Source: Siccibacter colletis (GTDB lineage: Bacteria; Pseudomonadota; Gammaproteobacteria; Enterobacterales; Enterobacteriaceae). From it: a stretch of 64,000 nt of DNA. The stretch's first letter is position 1, and every line of letters begins with the position of its first letter. The translations under genes were made by a program, and so were the position numbers. The stretch is from contig NZ_JMSQ01000001.1 of assembly GCF_000696575.1 (NCBI RefSeq), positions 62,001-126,000 on the forward strand. Direction: 5' to 3'. The notes beneath the pieces were generated by a model that saw only the letters and a program-made list of their open reading frames with translations, ran no database searches and was not told the origin of the DNA. Shown piece after piece: positions 37,465-46,487 of this stretch.

Positions 37465-37488
37465 GCACGCTGGGTTACACCAGCGTGC
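37465..37488. terminator. Hairpin at the GH43-ampE convergence
   Basis: GCACGCTGG-gttaca-CCAGCGTGC is a 9-bp perfect stem whose loop contains the ampE stop codon. No T-run follows on either strand, so termination is possible but not certain. Confidence 0.5.
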
Positions 37489-38329
37489 CGTATATCGTCA
37501 GCAGCGCCACCACCACCACAATCACCAGGGTGGCTTTCTTCGCCATCGACACCGCGGCCTTCGGCGTTTTCACCTTATCGTGATGTGGTTCCTGCGCCAG
37601 CGAGAACTGTGCCAGCTGGGTGAGGACGTGATACTGTGAAGTATGGCGGTCGGCCAGCGACGCAAACCACGCCGGCAGCGCTTTCTCACCGTGCCCGATC
37701 AGCGCGTAGGCCACGCCCACCAGCCGCACCGGCACCCAGTCCACCACGTGCAGCACGCCATCAATCCCGGAGCGTAAACGCTCAACCGGCGTGTGATGAC
37801 GCGCCAGCCACGTCTGCCAGGCCCGCAGGAACGCGTAACCAGCCACCAGTACCGGACCGGCCTCGCCGCCGACCACAAACCAGAACAGCGGCGCCAGGTA
37901 AAAGCGATAGTTAATCCACAGCAGGGCATTCTGTAGCTCGCGCAGATATTCGCGCTCGCTGCACTCAGGCGGCACGCCATGCACCAGGGTCAGTTCGGCT
38001 GCCATGAGATCGCGCGCGTGGGCATCATCGCGGCTCGCGGCTTTCAGATAAGCGTGATAGTGCAGGCGTACTACCCCGGCACCAATGCAGAGCAGACCGA
38101 TAAGGATCCACACCACCAGCAGCGGCACGTTGAAAAACAGCCCTTCAAGCGCCTCCAGCAGCAGCCAGACGATGAGCATCACCGCAGCGGTCATTGCCAG
38201 CGTGGCGATGAGGGAGAAGCGCGTCACGCGACGGAATACCACCTCAAGGCGATGATCCAGTTGCCAGTGCTCCCCAAGCTTAAACAGCCGCTCAATGATT
38301 AACACCAGCAACAAGGTAAACAACGTCAT
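37475..38329 (-). CDS. ampE: Beta-lactamase regulator AmpE
   Basis: AmpE is an inner-membrane protein encoded with AmpD; its own role in sensing or cell-wall recycling is not resolved. The 284-residue product equals E. coli AmpE in length and begins [26 protein letters not shown]. Membrane segments are visible near residues 40-90 ([34 protein letters not shown]), in the middle and at the C-terminus ([16 protein letters not shown]). Its start is nine bases after the ampD stop, so the two form the ampDE operon. It is convergent with the sugar operon. Confidence 0.94.
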   Translation of the reverse strand: MTLFTLLLVLIIERLFKLGEHWQLDHRLEVVFRRVTRFSLIATLAMTAAVMLIVWLLLEALEGLFFNVPLLVVWILIGLLCIGAGVVRLHYHAYLKAASRDDAHARDLMAAELTLVHGVPPECSEREYLRELQNALLWINYRFYLAPLFWFVVGGEAGPVLVAGYAFLRAWQTWLARHHTPVERLRSGIDGVLHVVDWVPVRLVGVAYALIGHGEKALPAWFASLADRHTSQYHVLTQLAQFSLAQEPHHDKVKTPKAAVSMAKKATLVIVVVVALLTIYGTLV

Positions 38330-38338
38330 GTTCTCTCC

Positions 38339-38890
38339 TTAATCCTGCAGCGCGGCGACCAGCGCGCGAAAGCGATCCCAGTCAAACGCCGGGCCGGGGT
38401 CGGTTTTTCGTTGCGGGGCGATATCGCTGTGCCCCGTCAGATGTTCTGTCAGCTCAGGGTAAACCTGACCGAGCGTGCGGGTGATGGCCGCCAGCTGCTG
38501 ATACTGTGCATCGGTATAAGCGAGGGTATCGGTGCCCTCAAGCTCAATGCCGATGGAGAAATCATTACAGCGTTCGCGCCCCTGATAGCAAGAGACGCCG
38601 GCGTGCCAGGCACGTTTCGTAAAAGGAACATACTGCACAATTTCGCCGTCGCGCCGGATAAGGCAGTGCGCCGAGACGCGCAGATGCACAATTTCAGCGA
38701 AGAAGGGATCGGCGCCAGCATCCAGCGTGCCGGTAAACAGCGCATCGATCCACGGCCCGCCAAACTGACCCGGCGGCAGGCTGATATTATGGACCACCAG
38801 CAGTGATGGCTGCTCGCCATCCGGGCGGTCATCGAAATGGGGGGAAGGTACTTTTCTTACGCCCACCAGCCAGCCATCGTTCAGCTGCAT
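38339..38890 (-). CDS. ampD: 1,6-anhydro-N-acetylmuramyl-L-alanine amidase AmpD
   Basis: AmpD is the cytoplasmic zinc amidase that removes the peptide from anhydromuropeptides during wall recycling. Where an ampC-ampR pair exists, losing AmpD causes AmpC beta-lactamase derepression. The 183-residue product has the zinc ligands His34 (LVVHNISLP), His154 (TGHSDIAP) and Asp164 (KTDPGPAFDW) and the catalytic Glu in IGIELEG near 116. It has no signal peptide, as expected for AmpD rather than AmiD. It is divergent from nadC, with under 90 bases between starts. Confidence 0.97.
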   Translation of the reverse strand: MQLNDGWLVGVRKVPSPHFDDRPDGEQPSLLVVHNISLPPGQFGGPWIDALFTGTLDAGADPFFAEIVHLRVSAHCLIRRDGEIVQYVPFTKRAWHAGVSCYQGRERCNDFSIGIELEGTDTLAYTDAQYQQLAAITRTLGQVYPELTEHLTGHSDIAPQRKTDPGPAFDWDRFRALVAALQD

Positions 38891-38953
38891 GAGGGGTGTC
38901 TCCTTTGTATGGTACTTAATCTCGCTTCAGAGTAGCATGTTTCAATCTTTTGA

Positions 38954-39868
<915 letters not shown>

Positions 39869-39876
39869 GTTTTCCA

Positions 39877-39907
39877 CAGAGCACGCTCCGGCGTGCTCTG
39901 CTGTTTT
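39877..39907 (+). terminator. nadC terminator
   Basis: CAGAGCACGC-tccg-GCGTGCTCTG is a 10-bp perfect stem followed by CTGTTTT. Confidence 0.82.
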
Positions 39908-40050
39908 GCGACCCTCACCGCAGTGCAAATTCAATACGCTGCAATAACCTGAAATTTTGCTGATAGCGCCTCCACAATTGCTGTTTTGCCGCTCGCTGCA
40001 CGATGCTGCCTTTGTCAGAGTGACCACACCCTAAACACAAGGAGTGGATC

Positions 40051-40488
40051 ATGAACAAACAGCAAGGCTTTACCTTAATTGAACTGATGGTGGTGATTGC
40101 CATCATCGCCATCCTGAGCGCCGTCGGCATTCCGGCTTACCAGAACTACCTGCGCAAAGCAGCCCTGACGGATGTGCTGCAAACCTTCCTGCCCTATCGC
40201 ACCGCAGTAGAACTTTGCGCTATCGATCGTGGCGGCGTGGCGAGCTGCGATGCGGGTACTAACGGTATACCGGGCGTGCGTACCAGCCGCTATGTCTCCG
40301 CGATGACGCTGGGCAAAGGCGTGGTGACTATGACCGGAAAATCCAGCCTCAATGGTCTGACCGTGGCGCTGACGCCGGTGTGGAGCGATGCGAAAGGGAT
40401 TGAAGGCTGGAACCGCGTCTGTACCGTCACTGGCGACAGCGCGCTGCAGCAGGCCTGTGAAGATGTGTTCCGCTTCAGCGTGGAATAA
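40051..40488 (+). CDS. ppdD: Prepilin peptidase-dependent major pilin PpdD
   Basis: PpdD is the type IV pilin of enterobacteria. The 145-residue product has the short prepilin leader MNKQQG, cleavage before Phe7, and the invariant mature Glu5 in FTLIELMVVIAIIAILSAV, which starts the long hydrophobic assembly helix. Cysteines in the C-terminal half (LCAIDRG, ASCDAG, RVCTVTGD, QACEDVF) are consistent with the pilin disulfide loop. AAGGAG precedes the ATG. hofB follows after 11 bases and hofC overlaps hofB, so the pilin, ATPase and inner-membrane protein form one operon. Confidence 0.94.
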   Translation: MNKQQGFTLIELMVVIAIIAILSAVGIPAYQNYLRKAALTDVLQTFLPYRTAVELCAIDRGGVASCDAGTNGIPGVRTSRYVSAMTLGKGVVTMTGKSSLNGLTVALTPVWSDAKGIEGWNRVCTVTGDSALQQACEDVFRFSVE

Positions 40489-40499
40489 CGGAGGCGGAC

Positions 40500-41876
40500 A
40501 TGACACATCAGCATATCGCCGCCCTGTGCAAACGTTTCGGCGCTCACCTGATTAACGTCACTGATACGGCTATTCACGTAGCCGTTGTTGAACACCCCGC
40601 TCAGGAACTGCTGGATGCGCTGCGTTTCTCCACTCAGAAACAGGTCGATATTGAGTGCTGGAGCGCCGAGCGTATGGAGAAGCAGCAGCGCCCCCAGGAA
40701 GCGGCCCCGCTTCAGGAAGAAGGGATACAGGTGGTGGACTGGGTAAACCAGACCCTGAACGAAGCGCTGGCGCGCCGGGCCTCGGATATACACTTCGAGC
40801 CGGGTGAGGAGCGCTATCAGGTTCGTCTGCGCATTGATGGGGTGCTGCATCCGGCAGCTGTGGCACCCGCCAGGCTGGCAAGTACCATCACCGCCCGATT
40901 AAAAGTGCTGGGTAACCTCGATATTGCCGAACGGCGCGTGCCGCAGGACGGGCAATTCAGCATCATGCTGGGAGAACAGAAAGTCTCTTTTCGCATCTCC
41001 ACCCTTCCCTGCCGGCACGGAGAGAAAGTGGTGCTGCGCCTGCAACATCAGGGCAAACAACATATCGATGCAGAGGCGCTCGGCATGAGCGCTTCACAGC
41101 TCGGGCTTTTTCGTCACACGCTTACGCAACCGCAGGGGCTGGTGCTGGTCACCGGCCCAACGGGCAGCGGTAAAACCATGACGCTGTACAGCGCACTGGG
41201 CGAGCGCAACCAGCCAAATGTGAATATCTGCAGCGTGGAAGACCCGATTGAGCTGCCGCTTCACGGGCTGAACCAGACGCAGATCCATCCCAAAGCCGGG
41301 CTGACGTTTCAGGCTATTCTGCGCGCCCTGCTGCGTCAGGATCCCGATATCATCATGGTGGGTGAGATCCGCGATGGCGAAACGGCGGAAATCGCCATCA
41401 ATGCTGCCCAGACGGGCCATTTGGTGCTCTCCACCCTGCATACCAACTCCACCACCGAGACGCTGGTGAGGCTCGAGCAGATGGGCGTGGCGCGCTGGAT
41501 GCTGGCCTCAGCCCTGAAGCTGGTGGTGGCTCAGCGCCTGGTCCGGCGGCTGTGTCCTCACTGTCGCAGCCTGAACCCGGAGCCGGTGCTGCTGGCGAAA
41601 TCGACATGGCCGCGGCCGCTTCCGGACTGGAAAGAGAACGGCTGCGAACGGTGTTACGCTGGCTTTTATGGTCGCATTGCCCTCTTTGAAATGCTGCACA
41701 TTACCCCGGAACTGAGCCGTCAGATTGTTGCTGGCGCATCAGCAAGCGAGATTGAAACGCTGGCGCATCAGCAGGGCATGAAGAGCCTGTTCGATCATGG
41801 CCTGCGCGCTGTTGAGAAGGGCCGTACCACGCTGGATGAAGTCTATCGGGTACTGGGGATGCCCCATGACGAGTAA
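40500..41876 (+). CDS. hofB: Type IV pilus assembly ATPase HofB (GspE/PilB family)
   Basis: HofB is the cytoplasmic secretion-type ATPase that powers pilin extrusion. The 458-residue product has the N2-domain SDIHFEPGEERYQVRLRIDG, Walker A GPTGSGKT at 219-226, the Asp box near DPIELPLHG, a Walker B region DIIMVGEIRDGETAEIA, and the His box TLHTNS. Cysteine pairs CPHC and CERC in the C-terminal domain match the zinc element of this family. It is shorter than PilB of Pseudomonas because the N1 domain is reduced, as in E. coli HofB. The stop overlaps the hofC start by 11 bases. Confidence 0.94.
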   Translation: MTHQHIAALCKRFGAHLINVTDTAIHVAVVEHPAQELLDALRFSTQKQVDIECWSAERMEKQQRPQEAAPLQEEGIQVVDWVNQTLNEALARRASDIHFEPGEERYQVRLRIDGVLHPAAVAPARLASTITARLKVLGNLDIAERRVPQDGQFSIMLGEQKVSFRISTLPCRHGEKVVLRLQHQGKQHIDAEALGMSASQLGLFRHTLTQPQGLVLVTGPTGSGKTMTLYSALGERNQPNVNICSVEDPIELPLHGLNQTQIHPKAGLTFQAILRALLRQDPDIIMVGEIRDGETAEIAINAAQTGHLVLSTLHTNSTTETLVRLEQMGVARWMLASALKLVVAQRLVRRLCPHCRSLNPEPVLLAKSTWPRPLPDWKENGCERCYAGFYGRIALFEMLHITPELSRQIVAGASASEIETLAHQQGMKSLFDHGLRAVEKGRTTLDEVYRVLGMPHDE

Positions 41877-43065
41877 ACAGCTGTGGCACTGGGAAGGCAT
41901 CACCAGCCAGGGCGCGCGTGAGAATGGCTTCTGCTGGGCGCAAAGCCGCGCGAATGCCATGCTGGCGTTACAGAGCGAAGGCATTTCCCTGCTCACTCTG
42001 CGCCCTCGTTCGATACGGAAACGTTACTGGCATATCGAGTATGTTATTCAGTTTGCTCGCCAGCTTGCCACGCTGCTTCAGGCAGGGGTAACCCTGGCCG
42101 ACGGGTTGATGCTGATAGCGCAGCAGCATCCGGTACCGCAGTGGCGTGCACTGCTCATGCATCTGACGCAACAGATCCTGCACGGCCAGCCGCTGTCACA
42201 GGCGTTGCAGCAGTGGCCAGCTGTGTTTCCCCCACTGTTCTGCGCGCTTATCGAAACCGGCGAGCTGACCGGCAAACTGGAGGAGTGCTGCCTGCATCTT
42301 GCTGCGCAACAGGAAGAGCAGTGGATACTGAAAAAGAAAGTGGTAAAAGCGCTGCGTTATCCGGGTTTCGTTGTCGCCGTCGCTATCGTGGTGACGCTGG
42401 GGATGCTGGGCTTTGTACTCCCTGAGTTCGCAGCCATTTATCAGACGTTCAATACGCCTCTCCCGGCGCTGACGCGGGGGGTCATTGCGCTCTCTGAGTG
42501 GCTGGAAAGCGGCTGGCGATACGGTATAGCGACAGGCATTGCCGTTATCATTATCGGGCGATTTTTACGCCGCAATGCGCACTGCCATCAGCTAAGCCAG
42601 CGGCTGCTGCTGCGAATGCCCCTTGCCGGAGAACTGGTGCGCGGCCAGCGCCTGAGCCAGATCTACACTGTGCTGACGCTCACCCAGCAGGCCGGTATTC
42701 CTTTGCTCAATGGTCTGGGCTGCGCCAGTAAAACTCTCCCGGCCCAGTACTGGCATCAGGCGCTGGATCGGCTCAGAGAACGGGTAGCGGAGGGTGAGCC
42801 ACTGTGGCGGGCTATGGAGCAGGAAATGGTATTCAGCCCGTGGTGCGTTCCCCTGATCCGCACCGGAGAATCGACGGGAGCGCTGGATGTCATGCTGCAG
42901 CGGCTGGCGGCTATCCATACCGGGCGCACCCGGGAGCGGGCCGACAACCTGGCTGCGTCGCTCGAACCCATTATTATGGTGGTGATGGGTGTCATCATCG
43001 GCACGCTGGTAGTGGCAATGTATTTACCCATTTTCCACCTTGGCGATGCCATGAGCGCGGGATAA
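41866..43065 (+). CDS. hofC: Type IV pilus inner-membrane assembly protein HofC (PilC/GspF family)
   Basis: HofC is the polytopic platform protein on which the HofB ATPase acts. The 399-residue product has two GspF domains, each with its membrane helix (VVAVAIVVTLGMLGFVLPEFAAIY; IMVVMGVIIGTLVVAMYLPIFHLG) and the recurrent ALIETGELTGKLEE and PLIRTGESTGALD motifs. An in-frame extension to 41797 exists but lies inside hofB; MTSKQLWHWEGIT at 41866 corresponds to the E. coli start. Conservation with E. coli is visibly lower than in neighbouring genes, as expected for a seldom-used pilus system. Confidence 0.92.
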   Translation: MTSKQLWHWEGITSQGARENGFCWAQSRANAMLALQSEGISLLTLRPRSIRKRYWHIEYVIQFARQLATLLQAGVTLADGLMLIAQQHPVPQWRALLMHLTQQILHGQPLSQALQQWPAVFPPLFCALIETGELTGKLEECCLHLAAQQEEQWILKKKVVKALRYPGFVVAVAIVVTLGMLGFVLPEFAAIYQTFNTPLPALTRGVIALSEWLESGWRYGIATGIAVIIIGRFLRRNAHCHQLSQRLLLRMPLAGELVRGQRLSQIYTVLTLTQQAGIPLLNGLGCASKTLPAQYWHQALDRLRERVAEGEPLWRAMEQEMVFSPWCVPLIRTGESTGALDVMLQRLAAIHTGRTRERADNLAASLEPIIMVVMGVIIGTLVVAMYLPIFHLGDAMSAG

Positions 43066-43093
43066 AAAAGGCATCCCGAAGGATGCCTTATTC
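43066..43093. terminator. Bidirectional terminator between hofC and guaC
   Basis: AAGGCATCC-cgaa-GGATGCCTT has an A-run to its left and TATT to its right. It overlaps the end of hofC and serves guaC on the minus strand best. Confidence 0.82.
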
Positions 43094-43110
43094 TGAAGAA
43101 GAACGCGTAC

Positions 43111-44154
43111 TCAGAGTGAGTTAAATACGCGGTTTTCCTGCTCCTGCACGCGGATAAAGGTAGTGCGTTTGGTCAGCTCTTTCAGACGCTCTGCGCCCAC
43201 GTAGGTGCAGGCAGAACGCAGGCCGCCAAGGATGTCGCGCGCGGTGTTTTCAACCGGGCCACGCAGCGGCAGCTTCACGGTCTTGCCTTCGGCCGCGCGA
43301 TATTGCGCTACGCCGCCCACATGGCGATTCATGGCCGACTCTGAACTCATGCCGTAGAACAGCATGAATTTTTCGCCGTTCTCTTCCACCACCGTGCCGC
43401 CACTCTCTTCGTGGCCAGCCAGCATGCCGCCCAGCATCACGAAATCAGCGCCGCCACCGAAGGCTTTGGCTACATCGCCCGGCACGGCGCAACCGCCGTC
43501 ACTGACGATCTGACCGCCCAGACCATGCGCTGCATCAGCGCATTCGATAACCGCGGAAAGCTGCGGGTAGCCCACGCCGGTTTTTACGCGCGTGGTGCAG
43601 ACCGAGCCCGGGCCGATGCCGACTTTCACCATGTCTGCCCCGGAGAGGATCAGCTCTTCGCACATTTCCCCGGTGACCACGTTGCCGGCGCAGATAACTT
43701 TATCCGGCCAGGCTTCACGTGCTTTGCTGACGAACTGGACGAAGTGTTCTGAATAGCCGTTGGCGACGTCAATGCAGATGAATTTCAGGTTCGCGGACAG
43801 CGCCAGAATCTCTTTGGTTTTCGCGAAGTCGGTATCCGAAGTGCCGGTGGAGACCATAACGTGGCGCAGCACGCTTTCCGGAACGCTGTTAACGAAGCCA
43901 GACCAGTCCTGAACGCTGTAGTGCTTATGCACGGCGGTAAGAATATCGAAGCCAGCTAACGCCTTCGCCATTGCGAACGTTCCCACCGTATCCATGTTAG
44001 CTGCGATAACGGGTACGCCAGACCAGGTAATACCAGAGTGTTTGAATGTGAATTGACGCTCAAGTTCGACGTCAGAGCGGCTTTTAAGCGTGGAGCGTTT
44101 AGGGCGGATAAGAACGTCTTTGAAACCTAACTTCAGATCTTCTTCAATACGCAT
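43111..44154 (-). CDS. guaC: GMP reductase
   Basis: GuaC reductively deaminates GMP to IMP with NADPH, the only route from guanine back to adenine nucleotides. The 347-residue product is a TIM barrel of the IMPDH/GMPR family without the CBS pair found in IMPDH. The catalytic Cys186 is in [12 protein letters not shown], and flap residues follow near [14 protein letters not shown]. The N-terminus [21 protein letters not shown] is standard. It is convergent with hofC and divergent from coaE; the 270 bases upstream hold no gene I can see. Confidence 0.97.
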   Translation of the reverse strand: MRIEEDLKLGFKDVLIRPKRSTLKSRSDVELERQFTFKHSGITWSGVPVIAANMDTVGTFAMAKALAGFDILTAVHKHYSVQDWSGFVNSVPESVLRHVMVSTGTSDTDFAKTKEILALSANLKFICIDVANGYSEHFVQFVSKAREAWPDKVICAGNVVTGEMCEELILSGADMVKVGIGPGSVCTTRVKTGVGYPQLSAVIECADAAHGLGGQIVSDGGCAVPGDVAKAFGGGADFVMLGGMLAGHEESGGTVVEENGEKFMLFYGMSSESAMNRHVGGVAQYRAAEGKTVKLPLRGPVENTARDILGGLRSACTYVGAERLKELTKRTTFIRVQEQENRVFNSL

Positions 44155-44424
44155 GAGCGAATTCCTGGGTTAATGGCGATGAACGCATAAATAAAAGCGG
44201 CGGTGCAACTGCCAACTCCAGTGACGTTATCATACGCACTAATAATGGTGCCGCAAGACTGCGAAAACCTTCTTTTTTACGCTACAATCCCGAAAATTTA
44301 CCTGAAAAATGGCTTTTTGAACGGCGAGGCGAAAAAGGCCCGTCAGACAGCGAGCCAGCGTTGGGTATCACGGGCAACGTAGTGTGGATTCAGAGCCGCG
44401 TTACGACAACTCAGGATCGTTTTT

Positions 44425-45045
44425 ATGGGTTATACGGTAGCGTTGACAGGTGGCGTAGGCAGCGGCAAAAGCACGGTGGCCAGCGCCTTTGCACAACTTG
44501 GCGTAACAATTATCGACGCTGATATTATTGCCCGTCAGGTGGTGGAACCCGGAACGCCTGCACTGTCAGCCATCATTGCCCGCTATGGTCAGACTATTTG
44601 CCTGCCCGACGGCACCCTGAACCGCCGCGCGCTGCGCGAAAAAATCTTTGCCAGCGCCGATGAAAAAGCGTGGCTTAACGCCCTGCTACACCCTCTTATC
44701 GGGCAACAAACCCGTCTTGAAATGGCCCGGGCAACCTCCCCCTATGTGCTCTGGGTTGTCCCGTTGCTGGTTGAAAACCAGTTATACAAAAATGCGGATC
44801 GCGTACTGGTCGTTGACGTCACGCCCGAAATCCAACTGCAGCGCACGATGCTGCGCGACAACGTGACGCGTGAACTCGCTGAAAAGATGCTGGCGGCCCA
44901 GGTCTCTCGCGCCACTCGGCTGGCGGTAGCGGATGACGTGATCGATAATAACGGCGCACCAGACGCGATTGTTTCAGATGTTGCCCGCCTGCATCAGCGT
45001 TATCTTGCGCTGGCTGCCGAGGCCGAACAACAGGAATATGAGTAA
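44425..45045 (+). CDS. coaE: Dephospho-CoA kinase
   Basis: CoaE phosphorylates the ribose of dephospho-CoA, the last step of coenzyme A synthesis, and so is the end point of the pathway that starts with panBCD in this window. The 206-residue P-loop kinase has Walker [10 protein letters not shown] at 9-17, the [14 protein letters not shown] substrate loop, and the lid-region [13 protein letters not shown]. The stop overlaps the zapD start by one base (TAATG), making a coaE-zapD-yacG operon. Confidence 0.96.
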   Translation: MGYTVALTGGVGSGKSTVASAFAQLGVTIIDADIIARQVVEPGTPALSAIIARYGQTICLPDGTLNRRALREKIFASADEKAWLNALLHPLIGQQTRLEMARATSPYVLWVVPLLVENQLYKNADRVLVVDVTPEIQLQRTMLRDNVTRELAEKMLAAQVSRATRLAVADDVIDNNGAPDAIVSDVARLHQRYLALAAEAEQQEYE

Positions 45046-45788
45046 TGCATACCCACGTTCTTTATGAATATCCTTTGAATGAAAAGATGCGTACCTGGCT
45101 GCGCATTGAGTTCTTACTCAACCAGCTCAACGCTCAGCTCCCGTTAAGCGACCACGCCACCGCACTGCATTTTTTCCGCAACGCAGGCGACCTGCTGGAC
45201 CTGTTTGAGCGCGGCGATGTGCGTTCGGAGCTGGTTAAAGAGCTGGATCGGCAGCAGCGGAAACTACAGGCATGGGTTGAAGTACCGGGCGTCGATCAGG
45301 AGATGATCGTGACGCTGCGCCAGAAGCTTAAAGCGAGCAGCAGCGTGCTGTTGGCCGCGCCGCGCATGGGGCAGCAGTTGCGCGAGGACAAGCTGATTGC
45401 TCTGGTCCGCCAGCGCCTGAGTATTCCCGGCGGCTGTTGCAGCTTCGATCTCCCCGGACTGCAGCTGTGGCTCCACCTGCCGCAGGAGAAGCGCGACGCG
45501 CAGGTCAGCGCCTGGCTCCACAGCCTGGAACCGCTTGAGCATTCGCTGCGGCTGGTGCTGGATCTGGTGCGCAACTCGTCTGCGCTGCGCAAGCAGACCA
45601 GCCTGAATGGTTTTTATCAGGATAATGCCGAAGATACCGATCTACTGCGCCTGCAACTTAATCTGGCGGATGAGCTTTATCCGCAGATTTCAGGCCATAA
45701 AAGCCGGTTCGCGATTCGCTTCCTGCCGCTCGACAGTGAAAAAGGCAGCGTGCCTGAGCGTCTCGATTTCGAACTGGCCTGCTGTTAA
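45045..45788 (+). CDS. zapD: Cell division protein ZapD
   Basis: ZapD binds the FtsZ C-terminal tail and bundles its filaments, stabilising the Z ring. The 247-residue product matches E. coli ZapD, from [25 protein letters not shown] through the mostly helical N-terminal domain to a beta-rich C-terminal part ([19 protein letters not shown]). It is cytoplasmic and has no membrane segment. It sits between coaE and yacG, with yacG ten bases downstream. Its target FtsZ is encoded about 5 kb away on the other strand. Confidence 0.95.
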   Translation: MHTHVLYEYPLNEKMRTWLRIEFLLNQLNAQLPLSDHATALHFFRNAGDLLDLFERGDVRSELVKELDRQQRKLQAWVEVPGVDQEMIVTLRQKLKASSSVLLAAPRMGQQLREDKLIALVRQRLSIPGGCCSFDLPGLQLWLHLPQEKRDAQVSAWLHSLEPLEHSLRLVLDLVRNSSALRKQTSLNGFYQDNAEDTDLLRLQLNLADELYPQISGHKSRFAIRFLPLDSEKGSVPERLDFELACC

Positions 45789-45797
45789 GGAGAAAGA

Positions 45798-45992
45798 ATG
45801 AGTGATATTACCCGCGTCGACTGCCCAACCTGCGGCCAGAGCGTCGTCTGGAATGAAAGTAGCCCGTACCGTCCGTTTTGTTCGAAACGCTGCCAGCTGA
45901 TTGACCTTGGCGAGTGGGCGGATGAAGAGAAACGCATCCCCAGCAGCGGCGATCTGAACGATAGCGACGACTGGAGCGAACAGCAGCACTAA
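45798..45992 (+). CDS. yacG: DNA gyrase inhibitor YacG, small zinc protein
   Basis: YacG binds the GyrB C-terminal region and inhibits DNA gyrase. The 64-residue product has a four-cysteine zinc site at Cys9, Cys12, Cys28 and Cys32 (CPTC...CSKRC), then the conserved [15 protein letters not shown] and an acidic tail. AAGGAG lies nine bases before the ATG. It ends the coaE-zapD-yacG operon, followed by a strong terminator and the convergent mutT. Confidence 0.95.
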   Translation: MSDITRVDCPTCGQSVVWNESSPYRPFCSKRCQLIDLGEWADEEKRIPSSGDLNDSDDWSEQQH

Positions 45993-46010
45993 GGCTACTC
46001 ATCGTAGTAT

Positions 46011-46033
46011 GGCCGCCAGCAGGCGGCCTTTTT
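46011..46033 (+). terminator. yacG terminator
   Basis: GGCCGCC-agca-GGCGGCC is followed by five T residues. It overlaps the last codons of the convergent mutT. Confidence 0.88.
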
Positions 46034-46430
46034 ATTGCCCGGCGCTTGCCAGCAAACGCGCGATAACCGGCGCATTCGCGGGTGGGAACGCATCGCTGTC
46101 GAGCGCCGCCTGGGCGACCCAGCGTCCTGCCTGCCCCTCTTTGCCCCACGGCGTTCCTTCCCAGTCTTCAACCATAAAGAACCAGAAGGCGATGTGGCGA
46201 TCGTCGAAGGTATGCTCCAGCGTCTGGAATAGTTCATAACGGGTCGCGGTAATACCCACTTCCTCCTGAAGTTCGCGCACTAAAGCCTGCTCTGGGGTTT
46301 CGCCCCTTTCTATCTTGCCGCCGGGAAACTCAGATTTCCCCGCCATATGCCCGTCGGCGGCACGCTGGGTAATAAAGATGTCGCCGGTGCTGTTACGGAT
46401 GATCCCGGCGGCAATACGGATATTTTTCAT
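46032..46430 (-). CDS. mutT: 8-oxo-dGTP diphosphatase MutT
   Basis: MutT hydrolyses 8-oxo-dGTP and prevents A:T to C:G transversions. The 132-residue product carries the complete Nudix box at 38-60 (GGKIERGETPEQALVRELQ then EEVGI) and the KSEFPGG loop. It is three residues longer than E. coli MutT, with the difference at the C-terminus. It follows secA on the same strand, but an intrinsic terminator stands between them, so expression depends on read-through or a promoter I could not assign. Confidence 0.95.
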   Translation of the reverse strand: MKNIRIAAGIIRNSTGDIFITQRAADGHMAGKSEFPGGKIERGETPEQALVRELQEEVGITATRYELFQTLEHTFDDRHIAFWFFMVEDWEGTPWGKEGQAGRWVAQAALDSDAFPPANAPVIARLLASAGQ

Positions 46431-46442
46431 AGTCGTCAGCCC

Positions 46443-46471
46443 ATAAAAAAGGCGCAGTCTCCTGCGCCTTT
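46443..46471 (-). terminator. secA terminator
   Basis: On the minus strand GGCGCAG-gaga-CTGCGCC is followed by TTTTTTAT. It lies between the secA stop and the mutT start. Confidence 0.85.
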
Positions 46472-46487
46472 GCTGTTATCGGATGCC

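Noticed and set aside
41797-41865. N-terminal extension of hofC
   Set aside because: It lies within hofB coding sequence and does not resemble the family N-terminus, whereas the ATG at 41866 matches it.
44155-44424. Possible RNA gene or riboswitch between guaC and coaE
   Set aside because: Only a weak GCCCGT/ACGGGC inverted repeat (about 44338-44370) is visible. No known riboswitch core or tRNA-like structure could be recognised.
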